From the NCBI GenBank assembly GCA_016784265.1, contig JADHUZ010000002.1:1-21196 (forward strand): 21,196 bases of DNA, read 5' to 3'. Every line of letters begins with the position of its first letter. Position 1 is the first letter of the stretch. The position numbers and the translations under genes are program-made. The notes under the pieces are model-generated. The model ran no database searches and was not told the origin of the DNA. It was given only the letters and a program-made list of their open reading frames with translations. The DNA comes from Fidelibacterota bacterium (GTDB lineage Bacteria; Fidelibacterota; BS150m-G59). Positions 7,334 to 15,552 of this stretch are shown here, piece by piece.

Positions 7334-9133
7334 ATGAAAACTGCTCGAATTCGGAATTTTTGCGTTATTGCGCATATTGATCATGGGAAATCCACACTGG
7401 CTGATCGCCTGTTGGAATTAACCGGCACAGTTAGTAAGCGTAATATGAAAGCGCAATTGCTCGACGATATGGAATTGGAGCGCGAGCGTGGCATCACGAT
7501 TAAAAGCCATCCAATCACGATGCAATATGCTGCGAAAGATGGCAATCAATACATACTGAATATGATTGACACGCCCGGACATGTGGATTTCACTTACGAG
7601 GTTTCGCGTGCGATGGCGGCATGCGAAGGCGCTTTGCTTTTGGTGGACGCATCTCAGGGCGTGGAAGCACAAACGGTGAGCAATCTGTTTTTGGCGATGG
7701 ATAACGATTTGGAAATCATCCCGATTCTCAACAAAGTGGATCTCCCCAATGCGCAGGTCGAAACGTGTACACGCCAGATTGTTGATTTGCTTGGTGGTTC
7801 ACCCGACGATATTTTGCATTGTAGCGCAAAAACTGGAGAAGGGATAGATGCTGTGCTCGAAGCGATTATTGAACGGATATCGCCACCTGAACCAAACATC
7901 GAAAAACCATTTCGGGCTTTGATTTTTGACTCTGTGTACGATGACTATCGTGGTGTAGTTCCGTATGTTAGAATTTTCGATGGGGAAATTTCAAAGGATG
8001 ACATCGTTCAATTTCTCTCCAATGGATTAAAATACGAAGTCTCTGAAATCGGGATTTTCACGCTCAAACGCATTAAAAAACCGAAATTATCTGCTGGCGA
8101 TGTTGGTTACATCATTTGCGGAATAAAAAAAGTGCAACACGTTGCCGTCGGTGATACAATTACAAATGCAAAAAATCCGGCAAAAAAACAGCTGAAGGGC
8201 TACAAAGAAATCAAGCCGATGGTTTTCAGTGGTTTGTATCCCATTTCGAGTGATGATTTCGAAAATCTCCGCGCCGCGTTGGAAAAACTGAAACTCAACG
8301 ATGCGTCTCTTTGGTTTGAGCCGAACACTTCGGTGGCGTTGGGATTCGGATTTCGGTGTGGTTACCTCGGGCTGTTGCACATGGAAATTATTCAGGAACG
8401 ATTGGAGCGTGAGTTCAATCTAGATTTAATTTCGACGACGCCGAATGTAAAATACAGAATTCAACTCGCCGAAAACGAGGTTCTATCCGTACAAAATCCA
8501 TCTGAATTTCCGGAACCCGGAAAAATCGTTAACATTTTGGAACCTTACGTGAAATTGGAAATAATTACACCTGCGGAATATTTGGGTGGATTGATGAAAC
8601 TATGCCAAGATCGACGAGGAATTTTTATGAATCAGCATTATTTTTCCGAGAATAAAGTGCAGCTACTCTACAAGATGCCTCTTGCGGAAATCATTCTTGA
8701 CTTTTACAACAGACTCAAATCAATTTCACGCGGTTACGCCTCGATGGATTATGAATTTATTGACTACAAAATCGGTAAATTGCAAAAATTGGATATTCTA
8801 ATCAACGGTGAATTAGTGGACGCGTTTTCGTCCATTGTGCATATAGATTTTGCCTATCACCGTGGGTTAGCACTTTGTCAAAAATTGAAAGAACTAATCC
8901 CGAGACAATTGTTTGAGGTCGCAATTCAGGCATCTTTGCAAAGTCGAATTATTGCACGAACCACCGTCAAAGCCTTGCGGAAAAATGTTACAGCAAAATG
9001 TTACGGCGGCGACATCACTCGCAAACGCAAATTGCTCGAAAAACAAAAAGAAGGAAAAAAACGAATGAAACAAGTCGGCAGCGTGGAAATTCCGCAAGAA
9101 GCGTTTTTTGCCGTTTTACAAATTGAAACATAG
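7334..9133 (+). CDS. lepA: Elongation factor 4 (LepA), ribosome-associated GTPase
   Basis: LepA/EF4 is a translational GTPase that acts on the ribosome during initiation or elongation stress. I placed the start at ATG 7334 (599 aa, the usual LepA length), because MKTARIRNFCVIAHIDHGKST is the canonical N-terminus; an in-frame ATG at 7226 would add 36 unrelated residues. All GTPase motifs are present: AHIDHGKST (G1), RERGITI (G2), DTPGHVDF (G3), NKVDLP (G4) and a CSAKTG (G5). The LepA-specific C-terminal domain is also visible, with GGDITRKRKLLEKQKEGKKR and QVGSVEIPQEAFFAVL at the end. The tail of the gene is followed within 8 bases by the cyclic-nucleotide-binding gene, whose ribosome site (GGGGG) directly follows the lepA TAG. 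Confidence 0.97.
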   Translation: MKTARIRNFCVIAHIDHGKSTLADRLLELTGTVSKRNMKAQLLDDMELERERGITIKSHPITMQYAAKDGNQYILNMIDTPGHVDFTYEVSRAMAACEGALLLVDASQGVEAQTVSNLFLAMDNDLEIIPILNKVDLPNAQVETCTRQIVDLLGGSPDDILHCSAKTGEGIDAVLEAIIERISPPEPNIEKPFRALIFDSVYDDYRGVVPYVRIFDGEISKDDIVQFLSNGLKYEVSEIGIFTLKRIKKPKLSAGDVGYIICGIKKVQHVAVGDTITNAKNPAKKQLKGYKEIKPMVFSGLYPISSDDFENLRAALEKLKLNDASLWFEPNTSVALGFGFRCGYLGLLHMEIIQERLEREFNLDLISTTPNVKYRIQLAENEVLSVQNPSEFPEPGKIVNILEPYVKLEIITPAEYLGGLMKLCQDRRGIFMNQHYFSENKVQLLYKMPLAEIILDFYNRLKSISRGYASMDYEFIDYKIGKLQKLDILINGELVDAFSSIVHIDFAYHRGLALCQKLKELIPRQLFEVAIQASLQSRIIARTTVKALRKNVTAKCYGGDITRKRKLLEKQKEGKKRMKQVGSVEIPQEAFFAVLQIET

Positions 9134-9141
9134 GGGGAATT

Positions 9142-9603
9142 ATGTCAAGAGAAATTCTAAAAAACACACCAATTGCAAAAAATCTTACAGATGAAGAAAT
9201 GAATATTCTTTTACGAGTTGCACAAAAAAGAACTTACTGGATTGGTGAAACCATTATTGAGGAAGATTCTGTCGGGCGAGATGTGTTTATTTTAATTTCC
9301 GGAAAAGTTCGTGTCGAAACTGCCATTCCTGGTGAACACGAAGATAAGCAGATTCTTTACACGATTTTGCCGGGTGAAGTGTTCGGCGAATTTTCATTCA
9401 TTGACGGGACACCGCGGTCTGCAACAATTATCTCAGATGAGGAATGCGAGGTGATTATTCTCAGCTATACGGAATTTAAAACTATGGCGAAAGAACACAC
9501 ACACTTGGCACTTACACTGATGGAAAACATCGCCAAAATGCTCACGGAAAGAATTAGAAATATCAATCTGGAATTTCGCAATTCGGTGATTTGGGGACGG
9601 TAA
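9142..9603 (+). CDS. Stand-alone cyclic nucleotide-binding (CAP_ED/cNMP) domain protein
   Basis: The 153 residues make one cNMP-binding domain with N- and C-terminal helices and no DNA-binding helix-turn-helix, so it is not a CRP/FNR-type regulator. The binding cassette reads GEVFGEFSFIDGTPRSATI (about 78-96), with Glu83 and Arg92 in the positions that hold the ribose and phosphate of cAMP or cGMP. This suggests the pocket is intact. The start is clear: GGGGGAATT precedes ATG 9142. Such single-domain proteins often act as sensory subunits for partner proteins, but the partner is not evident here. It lies just after lepA and before an amidohydrolase, probably in the same transcript. Ligand and target are unknown. 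Confidence 0.85.
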   Translation: MSREILKNTPIAKNLTDEEMNILLRVAQKRTYWIGETIIEEDSVGRDVFILISGKVRVETAIPGEHEDKQILYTILPGEVFGEFSFIDGTPRSATIISDEECEVIILSYTEFKTMAKEHTHLALTLMENIAKMLTERIRNINLEFRNSVIWGR

Positions 9604-9615
9604 TTCATCTGCGTT

Positions 9616-11058
9616 GTGAGGGATATTTTACTAAAAAACGGTCGCCTCTACGATCAACATAAAGCATCATTTTTCTCCGGAAATTTGGCAATTTCTGATG
9701 GACGAATAGTTTCGGAATATTTGCTCTGTTCCCCCAAAATTATTGATTGCTCGGATCAATTTATCCTCCCTGCTTTTCGTGATGCACATATTCACTTTTC
9801 GCATTGGATTCAGTTTCGTAATTTTGTAAATCTTGCGGATTGCTCCACAAATCAACTCATCGAAATACTGAAAAATCACGCTCATGAAAAAGTGATTTTT
9901 GCATGTCAATGGGTGCCGGATTTTAATCTCACTGAAAAACTGAATTATCGAACAAAACTCGACAAAATTTCTTACAGTCCAATTGTGATTTATTCCAAAG
10001 ATCTTCATTCTGCATGGCTAAATACCGCAGCCTTCGAACAACTCGGATGGCTTGATTACTCAGAAAATGAAGCGGAAAGGATAATCCGTGATGAAAGCGG
10101 AAAACCAACGGGGATTGTGCAAGAAATTGCTGTGCAAGAAATTGCGAAGATTGGAGAAAATTTGCCGAGATTCTCGGAAAGCGATTTTGAAAAAGCGCAA
10201 ATGGATTGTCTCAAAAATGGTATCACTTCTGTGATTAGCGTGGAAGATGAAGAAGGCATATTACTGCTCGATAGACAAAATTTAAAGATAAAAATCGAAT
10301 ATTTTCTGTATGACAGATATTTGGAAAAAATTGAAAATGGTTGGAAACCGCCGCAATCTGAAAATATCAAATTTGCTGGAATGAAACTTTTTTTGGACGG
10401 TTCTTTTGGCAGCTCGACTGCGTGGCTAACTGAGCCGTATGAAAAAACAAATAATTGTGGCGTTTCACTATATTCAAAAACCGAATTGCGCGAGAAAGTT
10501 CGCAGAGTGCATAAATTGGGACTTCCTGTTATGATTCATGCTATCGGAGACAAGGCTGGTAATTTGGCGACTCGAATTTTGCTGGAGGAATCAGTTGGTT
10601 TGCCAGATCGGATTGAACATTTTCAAATTGCAAATCAGGATGATTTTGACAAATTAACGAATTCTGGAATCACAATCGGAATGCAACCGTCTCACTTGTT
10701 TCACGACAAAGAAAAAGCGGAAAAAACATTGGGACGGAAACGGATGTGGCATTGCTATCCAGTTCGTTCATTCTCCGCACGCACAAAGGTGCAATTCGGC
10801 AGTGATGCGCCAGTCGTGCCAATCAATCCAATGTTAAATTTATCTGCTTGTGAAAATATATGGAATCCAGCAGAACGAATCAGCCGTTCTGATGCATTGG
10901 CATTATCAACGGAAAATGGCTCTCTTGTTTTAAAAGAAAATGATGTGGCAAATATCACCATTTGGGAGCAATCGCTGTTTGATTTGCCAGCAGAAAAATT
11001 ATTAAACTGCACGCCGGAGAAAACCATTTTAAGCGGAGAAATCGTTTGGACGAAATAG
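9616..11058 (+). CDS. YtcJ-like metal-dependent amidohydrolase (Amidohydro_3)
   Basis: This is a TIM-barrel amidohydrolase of the YtcJ/LAF3-like group, predicted to hydrolyse an amide or related C-N bond. The substrate cannot be read from sequence. Visible family motifs in its 480 residues are DAHIH (His58, His60), MKLFLDGSFGSSTAW (Lys257), MIHAIGD (His308), RIEH (His335) and FGSDAPV (Asp397). These are the usual metal-ligand and catalytic positions. There is no signal peptide, so it is cytoplasmic. The start is GTG 9616, 12 bases after the upstream stop. It is somewhat shorter than typical YtcJ proteins (about 530-550 aa). A perfect-but-one tandem 15-base duplication at 10117-10146 (GTGCAAGAAATTGC repeated) inserts the repeated residues VQEIAVQEIA. 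The 3' end overlaps the membrane-protease gene by 13 bases. Confidence 0.88.
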   Translation: MRDILLKNGRLYDQHKASFFSGNLAISDGRIVSEYLLCSPKIIDCSDQFILPAFRDAHIHFSHWIQFRNFVNLADCSTNQLIEILKNHAHEKVIFACQWVPDFNLTEKLNYRTKLDKISYSPIVIYSKDLHSAWLNTAAFEQLGWLDYSENEAERIIRDESGKPTGIVQEIAVQEIAKIGENLPRFSESDFEKAQMDCLKNGITSVISVEDEEGILLLDRQNLKIKIEYFLYDRYLEKIENGWKPPQSENIKFAGMKLFLDGSFGSSTAWLTEPYEKTNNCGVSLYSKTELREKVRRVHKLGLPVMIHAIGDKAGNLATRILLEESVGLPDRIEHFQIANQDDFDKLTNSGITIGMQPSHLFHDKEKAEKTLGRKRMWHCYPVRSFSARTKVQFGSDAPVVPINPMLNLSACENIWNPAERISRSDALALSTENGSLVLKENDVANITIWEQSLFDLPAEKLLNCTPEKTILSGEIVWTK

Positions 11059-11771
11059 AAGAAATTCAACAGAAACGACTTCTATCCATTCAGGAATATT
11101 GGGCTGATTCCAAATCAGGACTTTACAGCGTATTAGTGGTTCTTCCGCTGATTTTGGGTTATCAAATTTTGATTTGGGCATACGATATTTCCAAAATTAA
11201 TGCCGCCGATTATTTGTTGCAAAAATTATTCAAATTAATCGGTGTTGTGGGGATGAACGTGGTGAGCCTTTCCATTTTGATCGCTTTTTTTGTTGCATTT
11301 GTTTACCATTTGAAAAACAAAGGCTCCATCGAAATTCACACAAAATATGTGATTATGATGATTATCGAAAGCACGATTTATGCTTTTTGCATGTTTTTCG
11401 GTGTAAAATATCTGCTGAATCATATCCAATTGCTCTCGATCACAGCGGAAAAAGTTGCGCTGATTTTAAGCTCTGGAGTGTATGAAGAATTGGTTTTCCG
11501 GGTCGTTTTCATCTCAGGTTTCAGACGGGTATTTAATTTATTTTGGGGAAATTATCGAATATTTAATATCTCACTGGCGATAATTTTTTCTTCTGCTGTT
11601 TTTTCAATGTTCCATTTTATCGGACCGATGGGAAACGCATTTGACTGGATGCAGGCATTGGTGATTTTTGTGTTGGGATTTATTCTTTCATTAATTTACA
11701 TATTTCGTGGATTCGGTATTGCCGTGTACGCACACATGTTTTTTAATTTTATCGTGGTGTTGACGGTTTAA
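11046..11771 (+). CDS. CPBP-family intramembrane metalloprotease (CAAX protease/Abi-like)
   Basis: The 241-residue polytopic membrane protein carries the three CPBP motifs: EELVFR (Glu147, Glu148, Arg152), FSMFH (His190) and HMFFN (His230, Asn234). These are the catalytic and metal-binding residues of Rce1-type glutamyl intramembrane proteases. About six hydrophobic segments are visible. The start is TTG 11046, with GGAG about 8 bases upstream; no other good start exists before residue 70. The gene overlaps the amidohydrolase end, so the two are probably co-translated. Roles of bacterial CPBP proteins range from peptide or bacteriocin processing to immunity; nothing in the neighbourhood decides between them. 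No CAAX-prenylation genes are seen. Confidence 0.88.
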   Translation: MDEIEEIQQKRLLSIQEYWADSKSGLYSVLVVLPLILGYQILIWAYDISKINAADYLLQKLFKLIGVVGMNVVSLSILIAFFVAFVYHLKNKGSIEIHTKYVIMMIIESTIYAFCMFFGVKYLLNHIQLLSITAEKVALILSSGVYEELVFRVVFISGFRRVFNLFWGNYRIFNISLAIIFSSAVFSMFHFIGPMGNAFDWMQALVIFVLGFILSLIYIFRGFGIAVYAHMFFNFIVVLTV

Positions 11772-11841
11772 TAAGTTTGCAAGTAAACGACACAATAACT
11801 CGGTGATTTAATAATTGATAACGAAATCAGTTGATTTTTCC

Positions 11842-11863
11842 CTAAATTCATACTACATTTAAC
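11842..11863 (+). promoter_or_regulatory. Promoter-like element upstream of the Tyr/Trp-rich lipoprotein
   Basis: This 22-base block begins CTAAATT and ends ATTTAAC. The same two 7-mers, at the same spacing, occur at 17957-17978 upstream of the DUF4384 lipoprotein (16 of 22 positions identical). Here it contains TACATTT, close to the Bacteroidota-type TAnnTTTG box, with TTG about 20 bases upstream. The block ends 24 bases before the ATG at 11888, which fits a promoter with a short leader. This is a visual call without experimental support. Confidence 0.35.
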
Positions 11864-11887
11864 GGTCTATTAGATGGAGAAAAAACG

Positions 11888-12628
11888 ATGAGATCTATAA
11901 CAATTTTAATTATTTCATTTTTTCTACTTTCCGCTTGTTTCGTTCACAAAGGGGAAGTTTCCTATTTTCACGGCTATCACGGTAAAAATCCGATTAAAAA
12001 GCCAAAGCCCAAAACTGAAACAACTTCGGAACAGTGGCGCGGCAGAGAATTATATGATGACTACGATTTTTACGCAGATCAATGGCGGTTACATTCGAGA
12101 TTTCATAGCGCTGATCCATGGGATAATTACCGGTGGAATTACAGACCGTATCGTCATCACCGCCCGTATTATTACAGCGATTTTTGGTGGATGTTCGATG
12201 ATAATTATTGGGATTATTGGTGGTACAGTGATAATTATTGGGAATATCAGTTCAGTTACTATTGGGGACATTCGCCATACGATTACTATTATTGGGATTC
12301 GTATTATTACCCGCAGATTATCATCATTGACAATCGTGATTATTACTACGACTCGTCCACTTCTACCGAATCTGAAAAAAACCGGCGGCGACCATTCCGC
12401 AGACGATCTTCGTCGCACCACGATGATGATGAGAATCCATATTTGAATCCGCAAACGACGACGACAGTACCTGTGTTGACTCCGACAACATCCGATACAA
12501 AGATTCCGACAATTAGTGCGCCGAATTCAGGAGACACAAACAGTAATTCCAATTCGACAAAATCGGACGAATCAAAATCCGATAAAAAAGAAAAGAAGAA
12601 ACGAACAAAAAAAAGAAGACACTCATAA
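11888..12628 (+). CDS. Lipoprotein with a Tyr/Trp/Asp-rich low-complexity domain and basic tail
   Basis: The N-terminus (MRSITILIISFFLLSAC) is a classic lipoprotein signal with lipobox L-S-A-C at Cys17, so the protein is envelope-anchored. Residues about 50-154 are strikingly aromatic: roughly a third are Tyr or Trp, mixed with Asp, Asn, His and Arg (for example NYWDYWWYSDNYWEYQF). A basic RRR stretch (167-173), a His/Asp run, a Thr/Pro-rich linker (about 189-215), a Ser/Asn stretch and a Lys/Arg tail follow. I recognise no catalytic family. The composition suggests a sticky surface or matrix-type protein, possibly binding carbohydrate, peptidoglycan or metals, but that is inference. GGAG lies 9 bases before the ATG. 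A 14-base DNA unit (GATAATTATTGGGA at 12200 and 12230) recurs, a sign of internal duplication. The barrel gene follows after one base. Confidence 0.75.
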   Translation: MRSITILIISFFLLSACFVHKGEVSYFHGYHGKNPIKKPKPKTETTSEQWRGRELYDDYDFYADQWRLHSRFHSADPWDNYRWNYRPYRHHRPYYYSDFWWMFDDNYWDYWWYSDNYWEYQFSYYWGHSPYDYYYWDSYYYPQIIIIDNRDYYYDSSTSTESEKNRRRPFRRRSSSHHDDDENPYLNPQTTTTVPVLTPTTSDTKIPTISAPNSGDTNSNSNSTKSDESKSDKKEKKKRTKKRRHS

Positions 12629-12629
12629 A

Positions 12630-13778
12630 ATGAAAAAATATATTCTGATAATCATCTTTGGAGGAACGATTGCGTTTTCTCAATATTGGGAAGATGTGGT
12701 CGAAACTTTTTATCAAATCCCGTCGGTTGGAATTCGTAGCCATGCGATGGGCGATGCGTTTGTGGCTGGATGCGATGACTATTCTGCGCTGTATTCGAAT
12801 CCAGCGGGTTTGGCAAATATCAATTATTTTGAGATTTCTGGCGGCATATTTCAAAGAAAATTTCAAACAGATGTCAACGTTTTGGAGCAGAAATTCCATA
12901 GCAAAATTTCAAAAACGGGCTTGGACGGCTTTGCTTTTGTCATGCCGCTTTCATCAAAAGATAGTCCGGTCACATTTGGTTTTGGATATTTTACACCCGT
13001 TCAATATCAGTATATTTCCGAGTTTTCGCAGGGTGGCGACGAGAAGAATTATTTGACCTCTGGACAGATGACAAATGGAATCGCCGCTTTCGGTTTTCAA
13101 TTAAACAAACAATTGAACCTCGGCGGTTCGATTTCGTTTATCGGCGGTAAAAATGCGTTTGTTGCGGAGGAAAATGGCGCTCTGGACGAAAGCAATTATG
13201 AATACAGTGGCACAAGTATCGAGTTTGGATTGCAGTATAAAATGGATGAAAATTTGAAATTTGGCTGGAAAATCCGATCACCGCAATTTATCGCGATTAA
13301 CGAAGAGTGGGCGGAAAACGACAGTATCTGGAATTTTGATTATGAAATGATTGGTCCAGCGCGGATGAACGCTGGAATTTTCCTCAAAGCAGGATGGATT
13401 ACGCTTTTGGGAGAAATAGAATATGTGGATTGGACGCAAATGAAATTGGACACGTATGATATCGCGTGGGATACCGAAGAAAATCGTTTGTTGCGACAAA
13501 ATTTATATGCCAATTCGAGCATCAAAACAGGATTTGAATTTCTGTTGCCAATCGTTGATTTACGACTGCGCGGAGGCATCCAATATCTTCCAACACCGTA
13601 TCTTGAAAATGCAGAAGACAGGACTATTTTTTCCGGCGGCTATGGAATCTTGCTGGATTCAAAAGTCGAATTCAACGGCGCATATTCATTCGCAACATGG
13701 AAACAAATTCAAGCAGACGATGTGATGGAAACGTATCAAACGCATCGGTTTGTCGCGGGTTTATCTTTTCGGTTTTAA
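12630..13778 (+). CDS. OMPP1/FadL/PorV-like outer-membrane barrel protein
   Basis: I chose ATG 12630 (382 aa), which gives a signal peptide MKKYILIIIFGGTIAFSQ; upstream in-frame ATGs would fall inside the preceding gene and add a basic non-signal stretch. After the signal, the segment GIRSHAMGDAFVAGCDDYSALYSNPAGL matches the N-terminal signature of FadL/TodX and PorV-like proteins (small residues, then NPAGLA). The remainder is alternating amphipathic strands and ends FVAGLSFRF with terminal Phe, typical of outer-membrane barrels. FadL members take up hydrophobic compounds; PorV is a T9SS shuttle protein. The sequence does not separate these. It begins one base after the stop of the aromatic lipoprotein, so the two are almost certainly one transcript. 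Confidence 0.82.
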   Translation: MKKYILIIIFGGTIAFSQYWEDVVETFYQIPSVGIRSHAMGDAFVAGCDDYSALYSNPAGLANINYFEISGGIFQRKFQTDVNVLEQKFHSKISKTGLDGFAFVMPLSSKDSPVTFGFGYFTPVQYQYISEFSQGGDEKNYLTSGQMTNGIAAFGFQLNKQLNLGGSISFIGGKNAFVAEENGALDESNYEYSGTSIEFGLQYKMDENLKFGWKIRSPQFIAINEEWAENDSIWNFDYEMIGPARMNAGIFLKAGWITLLGEIEYVDWTQMKLDTYDIAWDTEENRLLRQNLYANSSIKTGFEFLLPIVDLRLRGGIQYLPTPYLENAEDRTIFSGGYGILLDSKVEFNGAYSFATWKQIQADDVMETYQTHRFVAGLSFRF

Positions 13779-13785
13779 ACAAATA

Positions 13786-14496
13786 ATGGAAAAATTTTCA
13801 ATCATCGGTGCAGGTGCGTTGGGGCAACATATTTCTGCAGTTTTACAAAAAAACAGATTTACTGAAACTGATGATATTCACGATTCTGACTGGATTTTTG
13901 TAACAGTTCCGGATGATGTGCTACAATCTGTGATAGATGGGATTCCAGATTCTGTGAGCGGAAAAATAATCACTTGTTCTGCTTCTGTGTTTGTGCAATC
14001 TACTGCTCACAAAATAGAATCAGCGCATCCGTTGCAGACTTTCCCAAAAGAACCGATTGACTCGAGCCGATTTGATGAAATATTTTGGGCGGTTGAACCA
14101 AATTCATCAGAAAAATTGCTGGATTTAATTCAGAAAATTGGAGGAAAACATTTTTCGATTTCTGCGAAAAACAGGATATTTTATCATGCGATGGCGATTG
14201 TTGCATCAAATTTAATGATTGGTTTGCTGGACTATGCGAAAGCAATCGGTGAAAAAACAGGTTTGCCCGAAAAACAAATTAACAAAATTTTACAACCGTT
14301 GGTTCAATCCACAATCAATAACTATTTTGAAAATGGTTTTTCTGCGGTTTCTGGACCTGCAAAGCGTGGAGATATTCAATTGATAGAAAAACATTTGAAT
14401 GAACTGGAAAAATCCGGAATTAATCCGGAAATTTACAAAAGTGTCACAGATCGTATCTTGAAAAAAACAAACGGAGATAACGAGAGGTCATCCTAA
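13786..14496 (+). CDS. Rossmann-fold/DUF2520 domain protein (NADP oxidoreductase-like)
   Basis: The 236 residues begin with a dinucleotide-binding Rossmann motif (SIIGAGALGQH, G-x-G-x-x-G at 8-13), then the second half matches DUF2520: HAMAIVASNLMIGLL in the middle and SGPAKRGDIQLIEKHLNEL near the end. The same architecture is found in proteins annotated as F420-dependent NADP oxidoreductase-like or ProC-like, whose substrate is generally unknown. The start ATG 13786 lies 7 bases after the upstream stop and yields the canonical N-terminus; a GTG-type extension at 13750 would lie within the barrel gene. The 3' end contains an A7 run (14461-14467). Shifting frame there joins the gene to the Cys-rich short frame that follows. 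Confidence 0.85.
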   Translation: MEKFSIIGAGALGQHISAVLQKNRFTETDDIHDSDWIFVTVPDDVLQSVIDGIPDSVSGKIITCSASVFVQSTAHKIESAHPLQTFPKEPIDSSRFDEIFWAVEPNSSEKLLDLIQKIGGKHFSISAKNRIFYHAMAIVASNLMIGLLDYAKAIGEKTGLPEKQINKILQPLVQSTINNYFENGFSAVSGPAKRGDIQLIEKHLNELEKSGINPEIYKSVTDRILKKTNGDNERSS

Positions 14497-14605
14497 ATTT
14501 CAAACAAAAAAACAAGGAGACTGTCAATATTCAAGATGTGATTTTGGTTGCGAATACGGCATTTGGCGTTGGTTAGACGATAAAAAAGGAGAAAAGTACA
14601 ATTGA
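14462..14605 (+). other. Short Cys-rich open frame between DUF2520 and the barrel-type gene (candidate micro-ORF or frameshifted tail)
   Basis: Between 14462 and the TGA at 14603-14605 one frame is open for 47 codons and reads as protein: ...RGHPKFQTKKQGDC, then CQYSRCDFGC, then EYGIWRWLDDKKGEKYN. The Cys spacing is C-x4-C-x3-C. It has no ATG, GTG or TTG, so on its own it lacks a normal start. It would become the C-terminus of the DUF2520 protein if one A of the A7 run at 14461-14467 were skipped or is an assembly error. Its TGA overlaps the TTG start of the next gene (TTGA), mirroring the ATGA couplings downstream, and this argues that it is translated. I do not recognise the sequence. Confidence 0.35.
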
Positions 14606-15552
14606 ACAAAGCGAAATTTCTGATATTTGTTGCATTTTTGACCGGAACTATATTTTCGCAAAACATCAGTGATGTTGATTTTTCTGTAAAACAAAACGGC
14701 TCGATTGTCATTTCCTACTCTTTGGTAGGGAATGTTTCGCCCCGTGCGATGTATAAAATCTGGCTCGAAGTTTCAACAGATGGCGGATTTACATTCGATA
14801 TCAAACCCAGAAAAGTCAAAGGCGATGTCGGAAGTGGCATTCAAGGGCGCGGACCAAAAAGAATTCTTTGGGAAGTTTTAAAAGAACGCGAAGAATTGAT
14901 TGCTGATGAGCTCGTTATTAAAGTCAAAGGAAAAAGAATGGCAACAATTAGCGGCATGTTTATGTCTCTTTTTGTCGGCAATCGGTTGACAAAAAAACGT
15001 GCGAATGGATTTTCCATGTATCTTGGTTCACGAGCAACTGCGATTTATGAGGATCAATTTAATCATTTTGTGAGCGAATTTGCTAATCCACATGAATCCC
15101 ACTGGAACGGCGGTTTGAAAATTGTTAAATTGCCGTTTTCATTCGATTTGAATTTTTTTGCTGATAATTATCGGTTGAATCCGCAATGGGTTGAAAATAA
15201 CACAGATTATCAAACAGTGCTGAATAACCCGACTGATGTGTCGCTATATCACGAGGGCGTTGCGCTTTCTGCGAACTATGCGATTTTACCGATTTTTATC
15301 ATTTTTTATCCAACCGTCGGCATCGGATATGAAACAGCAAGATTTCGAATTGGCGAAGCACCACCGGTTGATGAAACGAAATACACGCATTCGGCGGTTT
15401 CTAATTCTGGATTATTTGCACAAATTGGGTTGAATCTCACGCTTTTTAGGAAATATCATCTTGAAATATCAACAAAATATGTGAACGGCAAATTAGCGGC
15501 AAATCTTGTCGCACAAATTCGTTTGATCTACCATATTCCGAGCAAGCGATGA
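14602..15552 (+). CDS. Secreted protein with N-terminal beta module and C-terminal barrel-like domain
   Basis: A signal peptide (MNKAKFLIFVAFLTGTIFSQ) precedes two parts. Residues about 21-110 form a beta-rich module (IVISYSLVG, STDGGFTF, then RILWEVLKER and LVIKVKG) that also occurs at the N-terminus of the FGE-domain protein at 20452. Residues about 115-316 look like a small outer-membrane barrel with alternating strands and many aromatics, such as IIFYPTVGIGYETARF. The start is TTG 14602, about 10 bases after a GGAG, overlapping the stop of the short upstream frame. The stop overlaps the start of the next lipoprotein (ATGA), so this is the first full gene of a coupled envelope operon. No enzymatic motif is visible; the role may be structural or sensory. 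Confidence 0.7.
   Translation: MNKAKFLIFVAFLTGTIFSQNISDVDFSVKQNGSIVISYSLVGNVSPRAMYKIWLEVSTDGGFTFDIKPRKVKGDVGSGIQGRGPKRILWEVLKEREELIADELVIKVKGKRMATISGMFMSLFVGNRLTKKRANGFSMYLGSRATAIYEDQFNHFVSEFANPHESHWNGGLKIVKLPFSFDLNFFADNYRLNPQWVENNTDYQTVLNNPTDVSLYHEGVALSANYAILPIFIIFYPTVGIGYETARFRIGEAPPVDETKYTHSAVSNSGLFAQIGLNLTLFRKYHLEISTKYVNGKLAANLVAQIRLIYHIPSKR

Noticed and set aside
12089..12454. Open frames on the opposite strand and in another frame over the Tyr/Trp-rich gene
   Set aside because: They are compositional by-products of the biased codons (Ile/Val-rich shadows) with no start signals.
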